A stretch of 64,000 nucleotides of DNA from assembly GCF_000702445.1 (NCBI RefSeq), contig NZ_JNIF01000003.1:496001-560000 (forward strand), written 5' to 3'. The position numbers were made by a program, and so were the translations under genes. The notes under the pieces were generated by a model, which saw only the letters and a program-made list of their open reading frames with translations, ran no database searches and was not told where the DNA came from. The first letter of the stretch is position 1. Each line of letters opens with the position of its first letter. Below are positions 9,709 through 17,756 of this stretch, piece by piece. Source of the DNA: Bryobacter aggregatus MPL3. Lineage in GTDB: Bacteria > Acidobacteriota > Terriglobia > Bryobacterales > Bryobacteraceae.

Positions 9709-9903
9709 ATGAAAAGTCCGATTTTTGCTCCGCTGTTGGCGTCATCGTTACTGCCCAGCCAGCAAAAACAGGACCAGGCTGATACTGCCAAGATATTCCT
9801 CACTGGATCGCGGCACTCGACCGAAACCGGAAACCCGGAGATGCTGATGGAGCTGGGTGAGGAACTGCCAAAACCTCGGCGCGGACCGGAGAAAGAAAAG
9901 TGA
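9709..9903 (+). CDS. Small hypothetical protein
   Basis: This 64-residue frame starts at an ATG in the thrC/lytic transglycosylase intergenic region. The first ~15 residues are hydrophobic (KSPIFAPLLASSLLP) but lack a typical charged start plus cleavage site. The rest is Gln/Glu/Lys-rich and ends KPRRGPEKEK. There is no good ribosome-binding site. The orientation agrees with the downstream secretion operon. I do not recognise a family, and it may not be expressed. Confidence 0.35.
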   Translation: MKSPIFAPLLASSLLPSQQKQDQADTAKIFLTGSRHSTETGNPEMLMELGEELPKPRRGPEKEK

Positions 9904-9946
9904 CAGTCAACGAAACGGGGACAAGCAGCGTCATTGCTGTTGAGCA

Positions 9947-10597
9947 ATGATTTTGCGCGCTCTCATTTTCGCCTTTTCTTTGCCGCTTTGGAGTGCCAAG
10001 TTTGTGGTTCTGCAGAGCGGCTTCCAATTCCAGGTGGAACGCTGGGAGCGCTCTGGCGACCAGGTGCTGCTGCATCGCGACGGCGGCGTCCTGACGATTC
10101 CGGCCAGCGATGTCGCGGAATATCTCGAAGAAGCCGACGCGCCCAAACCAGTAGTGGCCGCTCCGCCCCAGCCGGTGGAAACGATTGCGGCCCCAGCAGT
10201 TCCGCCGCCCACCGACCCCAAGCTGGTGATTGCTGAAATGGCAGCCAAGCATGGGCTGCCCGAGAAATTTGTCGCCAGCGTCGCCCGCGCCGAGAGCGCT
10301 TTTCAGCCGAATGCAGTCAGCAATAAGGGCGCCATCGGCGTCATGCAATTGATGCCTGGCACCGCGAGAGATCTTGGCGTCGACCCGAATGACGTCCGCC
10401 AGAATATCGAAGGCGGTACCAAACTGCTGCGCGACCTGCTGGTGCAGTATCAAAACGACCCCGATCAGGTGCGCAAAGCGCTGGCCGCCTACAATGCCGG
10501 GGCCGGCGCGGTGGCCAAGTACGGCGGCGTGCCGCCTTATCGCGAAACGCAGAATTATGTCGAGAAGGTTTTAAGAAATTACCAGGGTGCAAAGTAG
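9947..10597 (+). CDS. Lytic transglycosylase (SLT domain), exported
   Basis: A signal peptide (MILRALIFAFSLPLWSA) is followed by a ~70-residue segment resembling a short beta domain, a Pro/Ala-rich linker and a C-terminal SLT domain. The catalytic Glu is E116 in VARAESAFQPNAVS, followed by the family motifs GAIGVMQLMPGTA and ALAAYNAGAGAV. These enzymes cleave the glycan strand of peptidoglycan with 1,6-anhydro product formation. The gene ends one base before gspE, so it is the first gene of the secretion/pilus operon and probably opens the wall for that machine, as SLT proteins commonly do. Confidence 0.9.
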   Translation: MILRALIFAFSLPLWSAKFVVLQSGFQFQVERWERSGDQVLLHRDGGVLTIPASDVAEYLEEADAPKPVVAAPPQPVETIAAPAVPPPTDPKLVIAEMAAKHGLPEKFVASVARAESAFQPNAVSNKGAIGVMQLMPGTARDLGVDPNDVRQNIEGGTKLLRDLLVQYQNDPDQVRKALAAYNAGAGAVAKYGGVPPYRETQNYVEKVLRNYQGAK

Positions 10598-12214
10598 ATG
10601 GCAACCGAACGCGTCGCACTAAAAAATACGGAACAAGAGGAGATTGACGCCCGGCGCTTGGCGCTGCGCTACCGCGCCGAATTTGTCGATCTCCGCAACG
10701 CCGACATCGATCACGATCTGTTCCGCACCGTGCAGGTGGACCTGATGTTCCGCTACAACTTCGTGCCCTTGCATGAGGATAGCGGCACCCTCGAGATCGC
10801 GATTGCCGACCCGCGCAATCTGCAGATGATCGACGAGCTGGCCTCCTTGCTGGGTAAGAAGCTGAAGATCAAGGTCGCCACGCTCAGTCAGATTTCCGAT
10901 CGTCTGAAAAAAACAGAACAAAGCCAACGCGTCCTCGAAGAAGTGACCGAAGGCTTCACGCTCGATGTGGTGGGCGACGATGACAATGCCGAAGAGAATC
11001 TCTCGATCGACAAGCTCAGCGCCGATAGCGACACCGCGCCGGTCATCCGTCTGGTGGATACGACGATCTTCAATGCGCTCGAGCGCCGGGCAAGCGACAT
11101 CCACATCGAAACGCGCGACCAGGAAGTAGCGATCAAGTACCGCATTGACGGCGTGCTGCAATACGCCATGCCGCCGATCGGCAAGGATTGGCACTCGGCG
11201 ATCATCTCGCGTATTAAGGTGATGAGCGAACTGGATATTGCTGAGCGGCGCGTGCCGCAGGATGGCCGTTTCCGCGTGCGCTACAAGGGCCGCCTCATCG
11301 ATTTCCGCGTCTCGATCATGCCCACGGTGCACGGCGAAGACAGCGTGCTGCGCGTGCTGGACAAAGAGAGCATGAGCGAAAAGTTCACCCGCCTCACCCT
11401 TGAGGTGGTGGGCTTCTCCCATCACGATGTCACCAAGTTCCGCCGCTACATCAAAGAGCCTTACGGCATGGTGCTGGTGACCGGACCCACCGGATCGGGC
11501 AAGACGACCACGCTGTACGCCGCCCTCAGCGAGATCCAGAACGACGAAGACAAGATCATCACCATCGAAGATCCGGTCGAATACCAGTTGAAGGGCATCA
11601 CCCAGATTCCGGTGAATGAGAAGAAGGGTTTGACCTTTGCCCGCGGATTGCGCAGCATTCTGCGCCATGATCCGGACAAGATCCTGGTTGGCGAAATCCG
11701 TGACCAGGAAACCGCGATCATCGCCATCAACGCGGCGCTCACCGGCCATCTCGTGTTCACCACCGTCCACGCAAACAACGTGTTTGACGTGCTGGGCCGC
11801 TTCCTCAATATGGGTGTCGAGGCCTACAACTTTGTCAGCGCCTTGAACTGCATCCTTGCCCAGCGCCTGGTGCGGCAAATCTGCCCGCATTGCAAGGTGC
11901 CGGTTGAGGTCTCCAATCAGGAACTGCTTGACAGCGGTCTTGAACTGGCCAAGTGGCGCGATGTCATTTATTACGAAGGCAAAGGCTGCTTTGAGTGCGG
12001 GGGCACCGGCTTCCGGGGCCGTACCGCGATTCATGAATTGCTCGACCTGACCGAAGAGATCCGCGAGCTGATTCTCGAGCGCAAGCCTACTTCGCACATC
12101 CGCATTGCCGCCCGCGCCCAGGGCATGACTACGCTTCGCGAAAGTGCGCTCGATCGCATGCGCGAGGGCATCACAACTCTGAAAGAAATCAACAAGGTGA
12201 CCTTCGTCGAATGA
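10598..12214 (+). CDS. gspE: GspE/PilB-type secretion ATPase
   Basis: The 538-residue protein has an N-terminal MshEN/GspE-N type domain (~1-110), then the hexameric ATPase domain. Walker A is GPTGSGKTTT (~297-306), followed by the Asp and His boxes and Walker B (KILVGEIRDQETA, ~360). A tetra-cysteine zinc site (CPHC at ~428 and CFEC at ~464) is present as in GspE/PilB. It powers pseudopilus or pilus assembly from the cytoplasmic side of the inner membrane. It begins immediately after the SLT gene, and its stop overlaps pilM by ATGA. The zinc site argues for an assembly ATPase rather than a PilT retraction ATPase. GspE versus PilB cannot be settled because no GspF, GspD or PilC is in the window. 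Confidence 0.93.
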   Translation: MATERVALKNTEQEEIDARRLALRYRAEFVDLRNADIDHDLFRTVQVDLMFRYNFVPLHEDSGTLEIAIADPRNLQMIDELASLLGKKLKIKVATLSQISDRLKKTEQSQRVLEEVTEGFTLDVVGDDDNAEENLSIDKLSADSDTAPVIRLVDTTIFNALERRASDIHIETRDQEVAIKYRIDGVLQYAMPPIGKDWHSAIISRIKVMSELDIAERRVPQDGRFRVRYKGRLIDFRVSIMPTVHGEDSVLRVLDKESMSEKFTRLTLEVVGFSHHDVTKFRRYIKEPYGMVLVTGPTGSGKTTTLYAALSEIQNDEDKIITIEDPVEYQLKGITQIPVNEKKGLTFARGLRSILRHDPDKILVGEIRDQETAIIAINAALTGHLVFTTVHANNVFDVLGRFLNMGVEAYNFVSALNCILAQRLVRQICPHCKVPVEVSNQELLDSGLELAKWRDVIYYEGKGCFECGGTGFRGRTAIHELLDLTEEIRELILERKPTSHIRIAARAQGMTTLRESALDRMREGITTLKEINKVTFVE

Positions 12215-13047
12215 GCCTCGTCGAGAAAATCCGCAACCTCATCGAAGACCCGCCGCCGGCCTATGCCTTTGAGATTGGCCCGGCGGGCCTTGCCCACTGG
12301 CAGAACGGCAGTACACGCTTTGAAGCCATGCCCGCGCCGAGCGTCGACGACATCGCCCATCTGCTGGCGCGCGTCGCTCCCCCCACGGGCAGCAAGAAGC
12401 GGGCCGCCGCCGTCATTCTGCCCGACAACGCGGCGCGCATCACACTGATGGACTTCGACATGTTTCCGCGCAAGGTGGAGGAGCAGTTGAGCCTCATCCG
12501 CTTTCGCCTGAAGCGCACGCTGCCCTTTGATATCGAAACCGCCGTGCTGCGCTACCAGACCATCCCGCGCGGCGGCAACAAAGTCGACCTGACGGTGGCG
12601 GCGATGGCCGTCGAAACCCTTGCTCCTTATGAGGCTGTATTCCGCGCCGCCGGCTTCCATCCGGGCTACATCACCATTGCCGGTTTGAGTGCGGCCAACC
12701 TCGCCCAGCCCAATACGATCACGCTGCGGTTGAGCGGGCTGACGCTCACCCTCACCCATCTCGAAGGCACAGAGCTCAAGCTGTTCCGCTGCCTCGAGCT
12801 TCAGGATGGCTCGCTCGACGAGATCCTCAACGTGCTCGACCCGACGCTTGCCTTTCTCGAAGATGAACGCAAGCTGAAGCCCGCCCGCATTGACCTGTGC
12901 GGCCTGGGCGAGCTGACCCAAACTCTCGAAACGCATCTCGCCGAAAACTGGCAGATCCCGGCGCAGGCATTGCGCAGCCGCGCCGGTGTGGTCGATGCCA
13001 ATAACGCCGGTCTGATGGGCTATCTCGAATCAGCGGGGGTCCAATAG
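12211..13047 (+). CDS. PilM/GspL-like assembly platform protein
   Basis: The 278-residue protein resembles the actin-like PilM/GspL cytoplasmic domain. It shows DFDMFPRKVEEQLSLIRFRLKRTLPFD, a region characteristic of PilM-like proteins that bind the PilN N-terminus. No membrane segment is present, as in PilM and unlike GspL. It is translationally coupled to gspE by ATGA and lies 2 bases from the PilN-like gene, matching the gspE-pilM-pilN-pilO order of pilus or type II secretion clusters. Sequence identity to well-known PilM is probably low, so I give family level only. Confidence 0.75.
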   Translation: MSLVEKIRNLIEDPPPAYAFEIGPAGLAHWQNGSTRFEAMPAPSVDDIAHLLARVAPPTGSKKRAAAVILPDNAARITLMDFDMFPRKVEEQLSLIRFRLKRTLPFDIETAVLRYQTIPRGGNKVDLTVAAMAVETLAPYEAVFRAAGFHPGYITIAGLSAANLAQPNTITLRLSGLTLTLTHLEGTELKLFRCLELQDGSLDEILNVLDPTLAFLEDERKLKPARIDLCGLGELTQTLETHLAENWQIPAQALRSRAGVVDANNAGLMGYLESAGVQ

Positions 13048-13049
13048 CG

Positions 13050-13622
13050 ATGCAGGGCAGAATTCCAATCAATCTTGCCAGCGAACCCTTCCGCCGGGAC
13101 CGCGCCATCCTGGTGGCCTCTGTGCTGCTGGGCCTGATCCTCGCCGGCTCTCTCGTGGGCCTGACGATGCTGGTGTTGCAGGAGCGCACGCGGGCCAAAG
13201 AAACGCGTGAAGCACTCGAAAAGCTGGAGCGCGCGCTCCGGGTACAATCAACCGAACAAGCAAAAGTCGACGGGGTTCTGCGTCTGGCGCAGAATTCCGA
13301 AGTGCTTGATCGCAACGTCTTTCTCAACACGCTGATCTCGCGCAAGGCCGTCAGTTGGACGCAGCTCTTTGCAGACCTCGAGAAGGTAATGCCGGGCACG
13401 GTGCGGCTGGTCAGCGTACGGCCGCAGATTACACCGCAGAATCAGGTGGTGCTCGACATGACGGTCGGCTCGCAGAGCACCGAACCGGTCATCGATATGC
13501 TGATGCGTCTGGAAGCTTCGCCGCTCTTTGGCGCCACCACCATCACAACTTTTCTGCCTCCGTCGCAGAATGAAACCCTTTACCGCTACAGACTGAGCGT
13601 GAGCTATGCGCCCAAACCTTAA
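13050..13622 (+). CDS. PilN-like inner-membrane assembly protein
   Basis: A short cytoplasmic N-terminus with INLASEPFRRDR, equivalent to the INLLPWR motif by which PilN binds PilM, precedes one transmembrane helix (residues ~20-43). A coiled coil (ERTRAKETREALEKLERAL) and a small periplasmic ferredoxin-like domain follow. This is the PilN topology and length (190 residues). It overlaps the PilO-like gene by 17 bases. In the family PilN and PilO form a heterodimer that aligns the assembly platform. Confidence 0.8.
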   Translation: MQGRIPINLASEPFRRDRAILVASVLLGLILAGSLVGLTMLVLQERTRAKETREALEKLERALRVQSTEQAKVDGVLRLAQNSEVLDRNVFLNTLISRKAVSWTQLFADLEKVMPGTVRLVSVRPQITPQNQVVLDMTVGSQSTEPVIDMLMRLEASPLFGATTITTFLPPSQNETLYRYRLSVSYAPKP

Positions 13623-14190
13623 ACTTCTTGCTCTCGATTGGCGCGATCCGCGTGTCTTCATGCGCGTGATTCTCGGCGTCCTCGTCGCCGGCAACCTGAT
13701 TGCGCTGTATATGTTGCTCTTTCCTCCCGGTGGGAGTCTGACGGAACTCGAGCAGCGCTATGTCACCGATCGCCAACGCAGCACAGCCCAAGCGGCGAAC
13801 CTTGAGCGCATGAAGGTACTTGCGGCAAAGGTGCAGGAAAGCCGGGTCGCAGGCGATAAGTTCTTCTCTTCCTACTTCATGGAGCGGCGAAAGGCGGCCA
13901 GTACCATCGTTGGCGAGCTTTCGAATCTCGCCAAACAGGCTGGCATCCACCCCCGCGAACACTCTTTTGCACTCGAACCAGTTGAAGGCTCAGAGGACCT
14001 TTCGATGATGACCGTCAACGGCTCCTACGAAGGCACCTATGCCGACCTCATCCAGTTCGTATACCGGGTGGACCGCAGTCCGCGCTTTCTCATCATCGAG
14101 AGCCTCACGGCTGCACCGCAGCAAAGCGCCGGGCTCCTCAACATCAGCATCCGCTTCCACGTCTTCGTGAGAGAGACTCCGGGAACTTAA
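13606..14190 (+). CDS. PilO-like inner-membrane assembly protein
   Basis: The 194-residue protein has a transmembrane helix at ~18-41, a coiled coil (LTELEQRYVTDRQRST onward) and a C-terminal domain with YEGTYADLIQFVYRVDRSPRFLIIESL, a segment typical of PilO/GspM-type proteins. The start overlaps the PilN-like gene end; the two are coupled. It should partner PilN in the periplasm. Confidence 0.8.
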   Translation: MRPNLKLLALDWRDPRVFMRVILGVLVAGNLIALYMLLFPPGGSLTELEQRYVTDRQRSTAQAANLERMKVLAAKVQESRVAGDKFFSSYFMERRKAASTIVGELSNLAKQAGIHPREHSFALEPVEGSEDLSMMTVNGSYEGTYADLIQFVYRVDRSPRFLIIESLTAAPQQSAGLLNISIRFHVFVRETPGT

Positions 14191-14193
14191 GCC

Positions 14194-14925
14194 ATGGGAC
14201 TCGAAATGAAATTCGGGGGTAGCTCCAAGCAGATGAAGTTCCTTGGTGCGCTCGGTGTCGTGCTCGCCGTCGTTCTTTACCTGAACTATTCTGGCGGCTC
14301 CGATACGCCCGCGCCCCCACGGCGCACCACCACAGCCATTCCCACTCCGGTTGCGCCCAACATCGCCCGGAGCACGCAGGAAAAGAAACGCGCGCAGGCA
14401 GACCGGAGAGCCCAGGAATTCCGGCCACGAGTAGGCCCCGCCCGTCCTGAAGACCGGCCCGACCCGATGACGGTAGACCCCACGCTGCGTCTGGACCAGC
14501 TCACGCGCCTCGAACGGGTGCAGATCAGCGGCGGCACTCGCAGCCTCTTTGATTTCTCGAATATCCCCAGCACCGGAGCTCCGGTCGCCAAGATTATCCC
14601 GGCGGTAAAACCCATCAAACCCAAAGTCTTCTACGGTCCGATGGAGAAACCGCCAGATCCGCCCAAAGTGGTCGTACAGAAGCCTCAGGCGCCGCCGATT
14701 CCGCTCAAGTTTTATGGCTTCACCACCTCGCCGCGCGGCACGACGGCAAAGCGGGGTTTCTTCCTCGACGGCGAGGCGATCATTGTCGCCTCGGAAGGCG
14801 AACTCATCAAGACGCGATATAAGGTGATCCGGATCGGCTTGGCGAACGTCACAATGGAAGATACGCAGTTTCAGCAGCAGCAGACGCTGCCGATCGTGCC
14901 AGATCCAAGCGGAGGAGGGTTCTAA
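14194..14925 (+). CDS. GspC/PilP-like periplasmic linker protein
   Basis: The 243-residue protein has one transmembrane helix (~14-33), a long Pro/Arg-rich linker and a C-terminal small beta domain (LKFYGFTTS, then FFLDGEAIIVASEGELI and YKVIRIGLANVTMED). That layout and the strand pattern fit the homology region of GspC and PilP, which connects the inner-membrane platform to the secretin. The assignment rests on pattern and operon position rather than a diagnostic motif. It starts three bases after the PilO-like stop and ends directly at the pseudopilin ATG. Confidence 0.62.
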   Translation: MGLEMKFGGSSKQMKFLGALGVVLAVVLYLNYSGGSDTPAPPRRTTTAIPTPVAPNIARSTQEKKRAQADRRAQEFRPRVGPARPEDRPDPMTVDPTLRLDQLTRLERVQISGGTRSLFDFSNIPSTGAPVAKIIPAVKPIKPKVFYGPMEKPPDPPKVVVQKPQAPPIPLKFYGFTTSPRGTTAKRGFFLDGEAIIVASEGELIKTRYKVIRIGLANVTMEDTQFQQQQTLPIVPDPSGGGF

Positions 14926-16212
14926 ATGGTGATTCATCCGGTGCGACGCCAGTCCGAGCGCGGCTATGCGCTGCTCTTTGTCTTCGTCCTCTCCGCCATC
15001 ACCGCCCTCACGCTCTATAACGAGCTCCCACGCGCGGTTTTTGAAAGCCAGCGCGCCAAGGAAGAGCTCCTCCTCAGCCGGGGCCAGGAGTACCAGCGGG
15101 GTATCCAGTTGTATTACCGCAAACTCCGGAAGTACCCGACCACAATCGAAGATCTGGAGAAGACCAGCGGAGTGCGCTTCCTGCGCCGCCGCTACGTCGA
15201 TCCCTTCTCCGGCAAAGACGATTGGCGATTTGTACATATCAATGCGAGCGGCCAGTACACGGACTCGAAGGTAATCAAGCCGCCTTCGGCCACCAATGGC
15301 GCCAATGGCACCAACAGCCTGTCCACGAGCATCACCCAGGAACAGCCTAAGAACGACGCGAACGATCCGGCGCTCAAGCGCCGCGCCAGCGATACGAGCG
15401 CGGTTGAGATTGGCAGCAATGGCAGTAATGGAGCTGTTGCTCCCACCGATCCTTATGCGCCGCCCAGCGCAGTGCCTGCGCCTTATCCAGGCGCCAATCC
15501 CACTAACGTCAGCAACCCCAACAATTACAATCCGGCTGGAATGGGAGGCGTCGGCAGCGTGGGTTCTGGGAGCAGCGCCCCGGGCGGTATGGGTTCTGGG
15601 AGTGTTGGCGTCGGTGGAGTCGGCAGCGTCGGAACCAGTTATCCCGCAGCCGCCGCACAACTCCAGAGCGGCGGCCACATGATCCAACCCAATGGCCAGC
15701 GGCCCCTGACGCCGGAACAATTGAATCCTGCGATGAATATCATCCAGGGACTCTTGACCACCCCACGCACGCCGCCGCCCGGTATCGTAAGTGGAAATAA
15801 CGGCGGAACAAGTGGCGGGACCAGCGGCGGATTCGGCCCCAACCCGAATGCGCCGATCACGAACCCGAGCGGCACCTTTCTTGCCAGCGGCCCGGCAGCC
15901 AATGGCGGAAATGGGCAACTGGGCGGTGGCGGCATCGCTGGCGTGGCCAGCAAGCATGAAGGCCGTGGCATCAAGCTGGTGAACGATCGCGATCGCATCG
16001 AAGAGTGGGAATTTATCTACGACTACGCGAAAGATCGCGGCGGCCGTCCAGGATCGAATACCCAGTCCCAACAATCGGGCATCAATCCAAACTCCCCGCT
16101 GGGCAATACGGGTAGCAATTCCGGCTTTGGCAATAACGGCATGAATCAGAATGGCGGCAACTTTGGCGGTGGACAGAATAACCAGAGCGGCTTCGGCCAG
16201 ACTCGCCGCTAG
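14926..16212 (+). CDS. Pseudopilin-like protein with long Asn/Gly-rich region
   Basis: An N-terminal prepilin-like start (ERG at 11-13, then YALLFVFVLSAITALTL) leads into an amphipathic helix with SQRAKEELLLSRGQEYQRGIQLYYRK and KYPTTIEDL, a pattern of GspG-like pseudopilins of secretion systems. Position 5 after the cleavage glycine is Phe, not the Glu needed for ordered assembly; the minor pseudopilin GspK also lacks that Glu. From ~115 to 428 the protein is mostly low-complexity Asn/Gly/Ser/Pro. An island near 335-365 (GRGIKLVNDRDRIEEWEFIYDY) looks folded. The protein is 428 residues, two to three times the normal pseudopilin length. Last gene of the operon, followed by a hairpin. Confidence 0.72.
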   Translation: MVIHPVRRQSERGYALLFVFVLSAITALTLYNELPRAVFESQRAKEELLLSRGQEYQRGIQLYYRKLRKYPTTIEDLEKTSGVRFLRRRYVDPFSGKDDWRFVHINASGQYTDSKVIKPPSATNGANGTNSLSTSITQEQPKNDANDPALKRRASDTSAVEIGSNGSNGAVAPTDPYAPPSAVPAPYPGANPTNVSNPNNYNPAGMGGVGSVGSGSSAPGGMGSGSVGVGGVGSVGTSYPAAAAQLQSGGHMIQPNGQRPLTPEQLNPAMNIIQGLLTTPRTPPPGIVSGNNGGTSGGTSGGFGPNPNAPITNPSGTFLASGPAANGGNGQLGGGGIAGVASKHEGRGIKLVNDRDRIEEWEFIYDYAKDRGGRPGSNTQSQQSGINPNSPLGNTGSNSGFGNNGMNQNGGNFGGGQNNQSGFGQTRR

Positions 16213-16274
16213 AGGCGGTCTTGAACAGTCCTGATCGATGAAGCCGCACTCCAGCGGATGCCCTCAACAACATA

Positions 16275-16311
16275 GCCTCCACCAATTGAAAGTCATCCAA
16301 TGGGTGGAGGC
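16275..16311. terminator. Bidirectional hairpin between convergent operons
   Basis: GCCTCCACC (16275-16283) pairs with GGTGGAGGC (16303-16311), and after one mismatch ATTG pairs with CAAT, leaving a 9-base loop. It lies between the pseudopilin stop and the convergent LuxR-type gene, where a shared terminator is expected. Confidence 0.7.
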
Positions 16312-16341
16312 CAAAAGAGTTCTTTAAGTTCGTTGCAAGCG

Positions 16342-16890
16342 CTAGAGGGCGACGTAGCCTCGGCGAATTCCCTGAGTAACCGCCTCGGTGCGCGACCCCG
16401 CATTCAGCTTTGACATCAGTGAACTGACATGGAACTTCACCGTATGCTCGGTGATGCTCAGCCTCCAGGCGATTTCTTTGTTCCCTACCCCCTCAGCAAG
16501 TAAGCGCAGAACCTCGCGCTCCCGCGCCGTCAACGTTGTGTCGCTCATCGGCAACTGAGCGGCGGGCCAGGACTCGGCTTCCTGCGCAGGCAGAACCAGC
16601 AATCCGGCCGCAGCGGCTTCGAGCGCGGCCCGGATCTCGATCGGACTCGAGTTCGGCGGCAATACACCGCGCGCTCCCTGGCGGAGCATACTACTCGCCG
16701 ACTGGTGCGTCAACAACACCACCGGTAGCGGCGGGGGATCATTATCGATCTCATCAAACTGACGGTCCGACAATAAAACATCGGCAATCTCGCCTGATTT
16801 CATCGCTTGAAACCCGACCTTCTCTTCCAACAACGTCCGAAGACCCGCTTCTACAACAGGGTTCGATGCGTCAATCCGTACGCGTGTCAT
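16342..16890 (-). CDS. LuxR/NarL-type response regulator with degraded receiver
   Basis: The C-terminal HTH is clear (LTAREREVLRLLAEGVGNKEIAWRL followed by TEHTVKFHVSSLMSKL). The N-terminal ~110 residues keep the NarL receiver outline (PVVEAGLRTLLEE, ADVLLSDRQF, PVVLLTHQS, ARGVLPPNSSP). However, the acidic pair after strand 1 is replaced by IDAS and the conserved Lys before the last helix is Pro. Phosphorylation-dependent switching is therefore doubtful. The start is the ATG that overlaps the protease stop (ATGA); the frame is open further upstream but only antisense to the motifs of the protease gene. It is the third gene of an operon with two HtrA-like proteins. Confidence 0.82.
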   Translation of the reverse strand: MTRVRIDASNPVVEAGLRTLLEEKVGFQAMKSGEIADVLLSDRQFDEIDNDPPPLPVVLLTHQSASSMLRQGARGVLPPNSSPIEIRAALEAAAAGLLVLPAQEAESWPAAQLPMSDTTLTAREREVLRLLAEGVGNKEIAWRLSITEHTVKFHVSSLMSKLNAGSRTEAVTQGIRRGYVAL

Positions 16891-17756
16891 GCGGCAGCAG
16901 CGATCCTCCCTTCGGCACCCGGGCTCAATGCAATCACAACTTCCCGCGGCACAGCCTTTCCGTTGCGCAGGAATTCCAGATGCACAAGCCCTCCTTTCAA
17001 CAGACGGACACTCCACTCATCCAGTGACGAAAAGATTTGACCGTCCATTCCAATTATGACGTCACCAGGTCGCAAAGACGCCACATCTGCCCGTCCATTT
17101 GGCGCTACTTGTTGGATGCGCAAACCCACTGCACGACGCGCACCAACTCGTAATGGTACTGTCTCAACGGTAACGCCCAAAAGCGGCTCGTCCGGCTGCC
17201 CTGCCCGCTTTACAAAAGCGGCGACTTCATTCGACGGAACGGCAAGCCCCAGCGGACCAGCAACCATCGTATTGATGCCCACGACGGCCCCCGTCGAATT
17301 GGCCAAAGCGCCTCCGGAATTTCCAGGGGCCAAACGGATATTGGCTTGCACCCAATGCTTTTCCCCAAGTCCCTGCAGCGGCCCTAGCCCGTGGACCACA
17401 CCGGTGGATAAGGCTCCGACAAAGCCCAGCGGATTTCCGACCGCTAGCACTTCCTCCCCCTCGCGGAGCAACGAAGAATCCGCCCAGGCTGGAACCGGCA
17501 TGGCCGTCCGCTCCACCGCCAGCAGAACAAGATCACGGTATCCATCACGCCGCAGCAGTCGGGCGGGCATCACCTCGCCGTCCCAGAACTCAACCTCCAC
17601 CCGGTCGCGCGTCACCACATGCGCATTCGAGATGAGCTTTCCGTCCGCACTCCACACGACTCCGGAACCAGAACCCGCGCGTCCCCCGTCCACCCGGACC
17701 TGCACCGTCGAACGCCGCAGTTGTTCTGCAATTTCACCGAAACCGGGCCCGCTCAC
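16887..17756 (-). CDS. HtrA-like trypsin-fold protease with PDZ domain, no signal peptide
   Basis: The 289-residue protein contains a trypsin-like domain with an intact triad: His in ISNAHVV (H46), Asp in YRDLVLL (D75) and Ser in APGNSGGAL (S147). A PDZ domain follows at ~190-275 (LRIQQVAPNGRADVASLRPGDVIIGMDG). HtrA proteins are usually exported or membrane-anchored; here there is no signal peptide or membrane helix, so a cytoplasmic place is likely. It overlaps the upstream HtrA-like gene and the downstream regulator gene by 4 bases each. Confidence 0.88.
   Translation of the reverse strand: MSGPGFGEIAEQLRRSTVQVRVDGGRAGSGSGVVWSADGKLISNAHVVTRDRVEVEFWDGEVMPARLLRRDGYRDLVLLAVERTAMPVPAWADSSLLREGEEVLAVGNPLGFVGALSTGVVHGLGPLQGLGEKHWVQANIRLAPGNSGGALANSTGAVVGINTMVAGPLGLAVPSNEVAAFVKRAGQPDEPLLGVTVETVPLRVGARRAVGLRIQQVAPNGRADVASLRPGDVIIGMDGQIFSSLDEWSVRLLKGGLVHLEFLRNGKAVPREVVIALSPGAEGRIAAAA

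Noticed and set aside
10619-12097. 492-codon frame antisense to gspE
   Set aside because: The gspE motifs on the other strand are unambiguous; antisense frames of this length are common in GC-rich genes.
13990-16074. 694-codon open frame antisense to the PilO, GspC/PilP-like and pseudopilin genes
   Set aside because: It arises from the high-GC, low-complexity coding strand; the sense strand has domain motifs and coupled genes, while the antisense translation has none.
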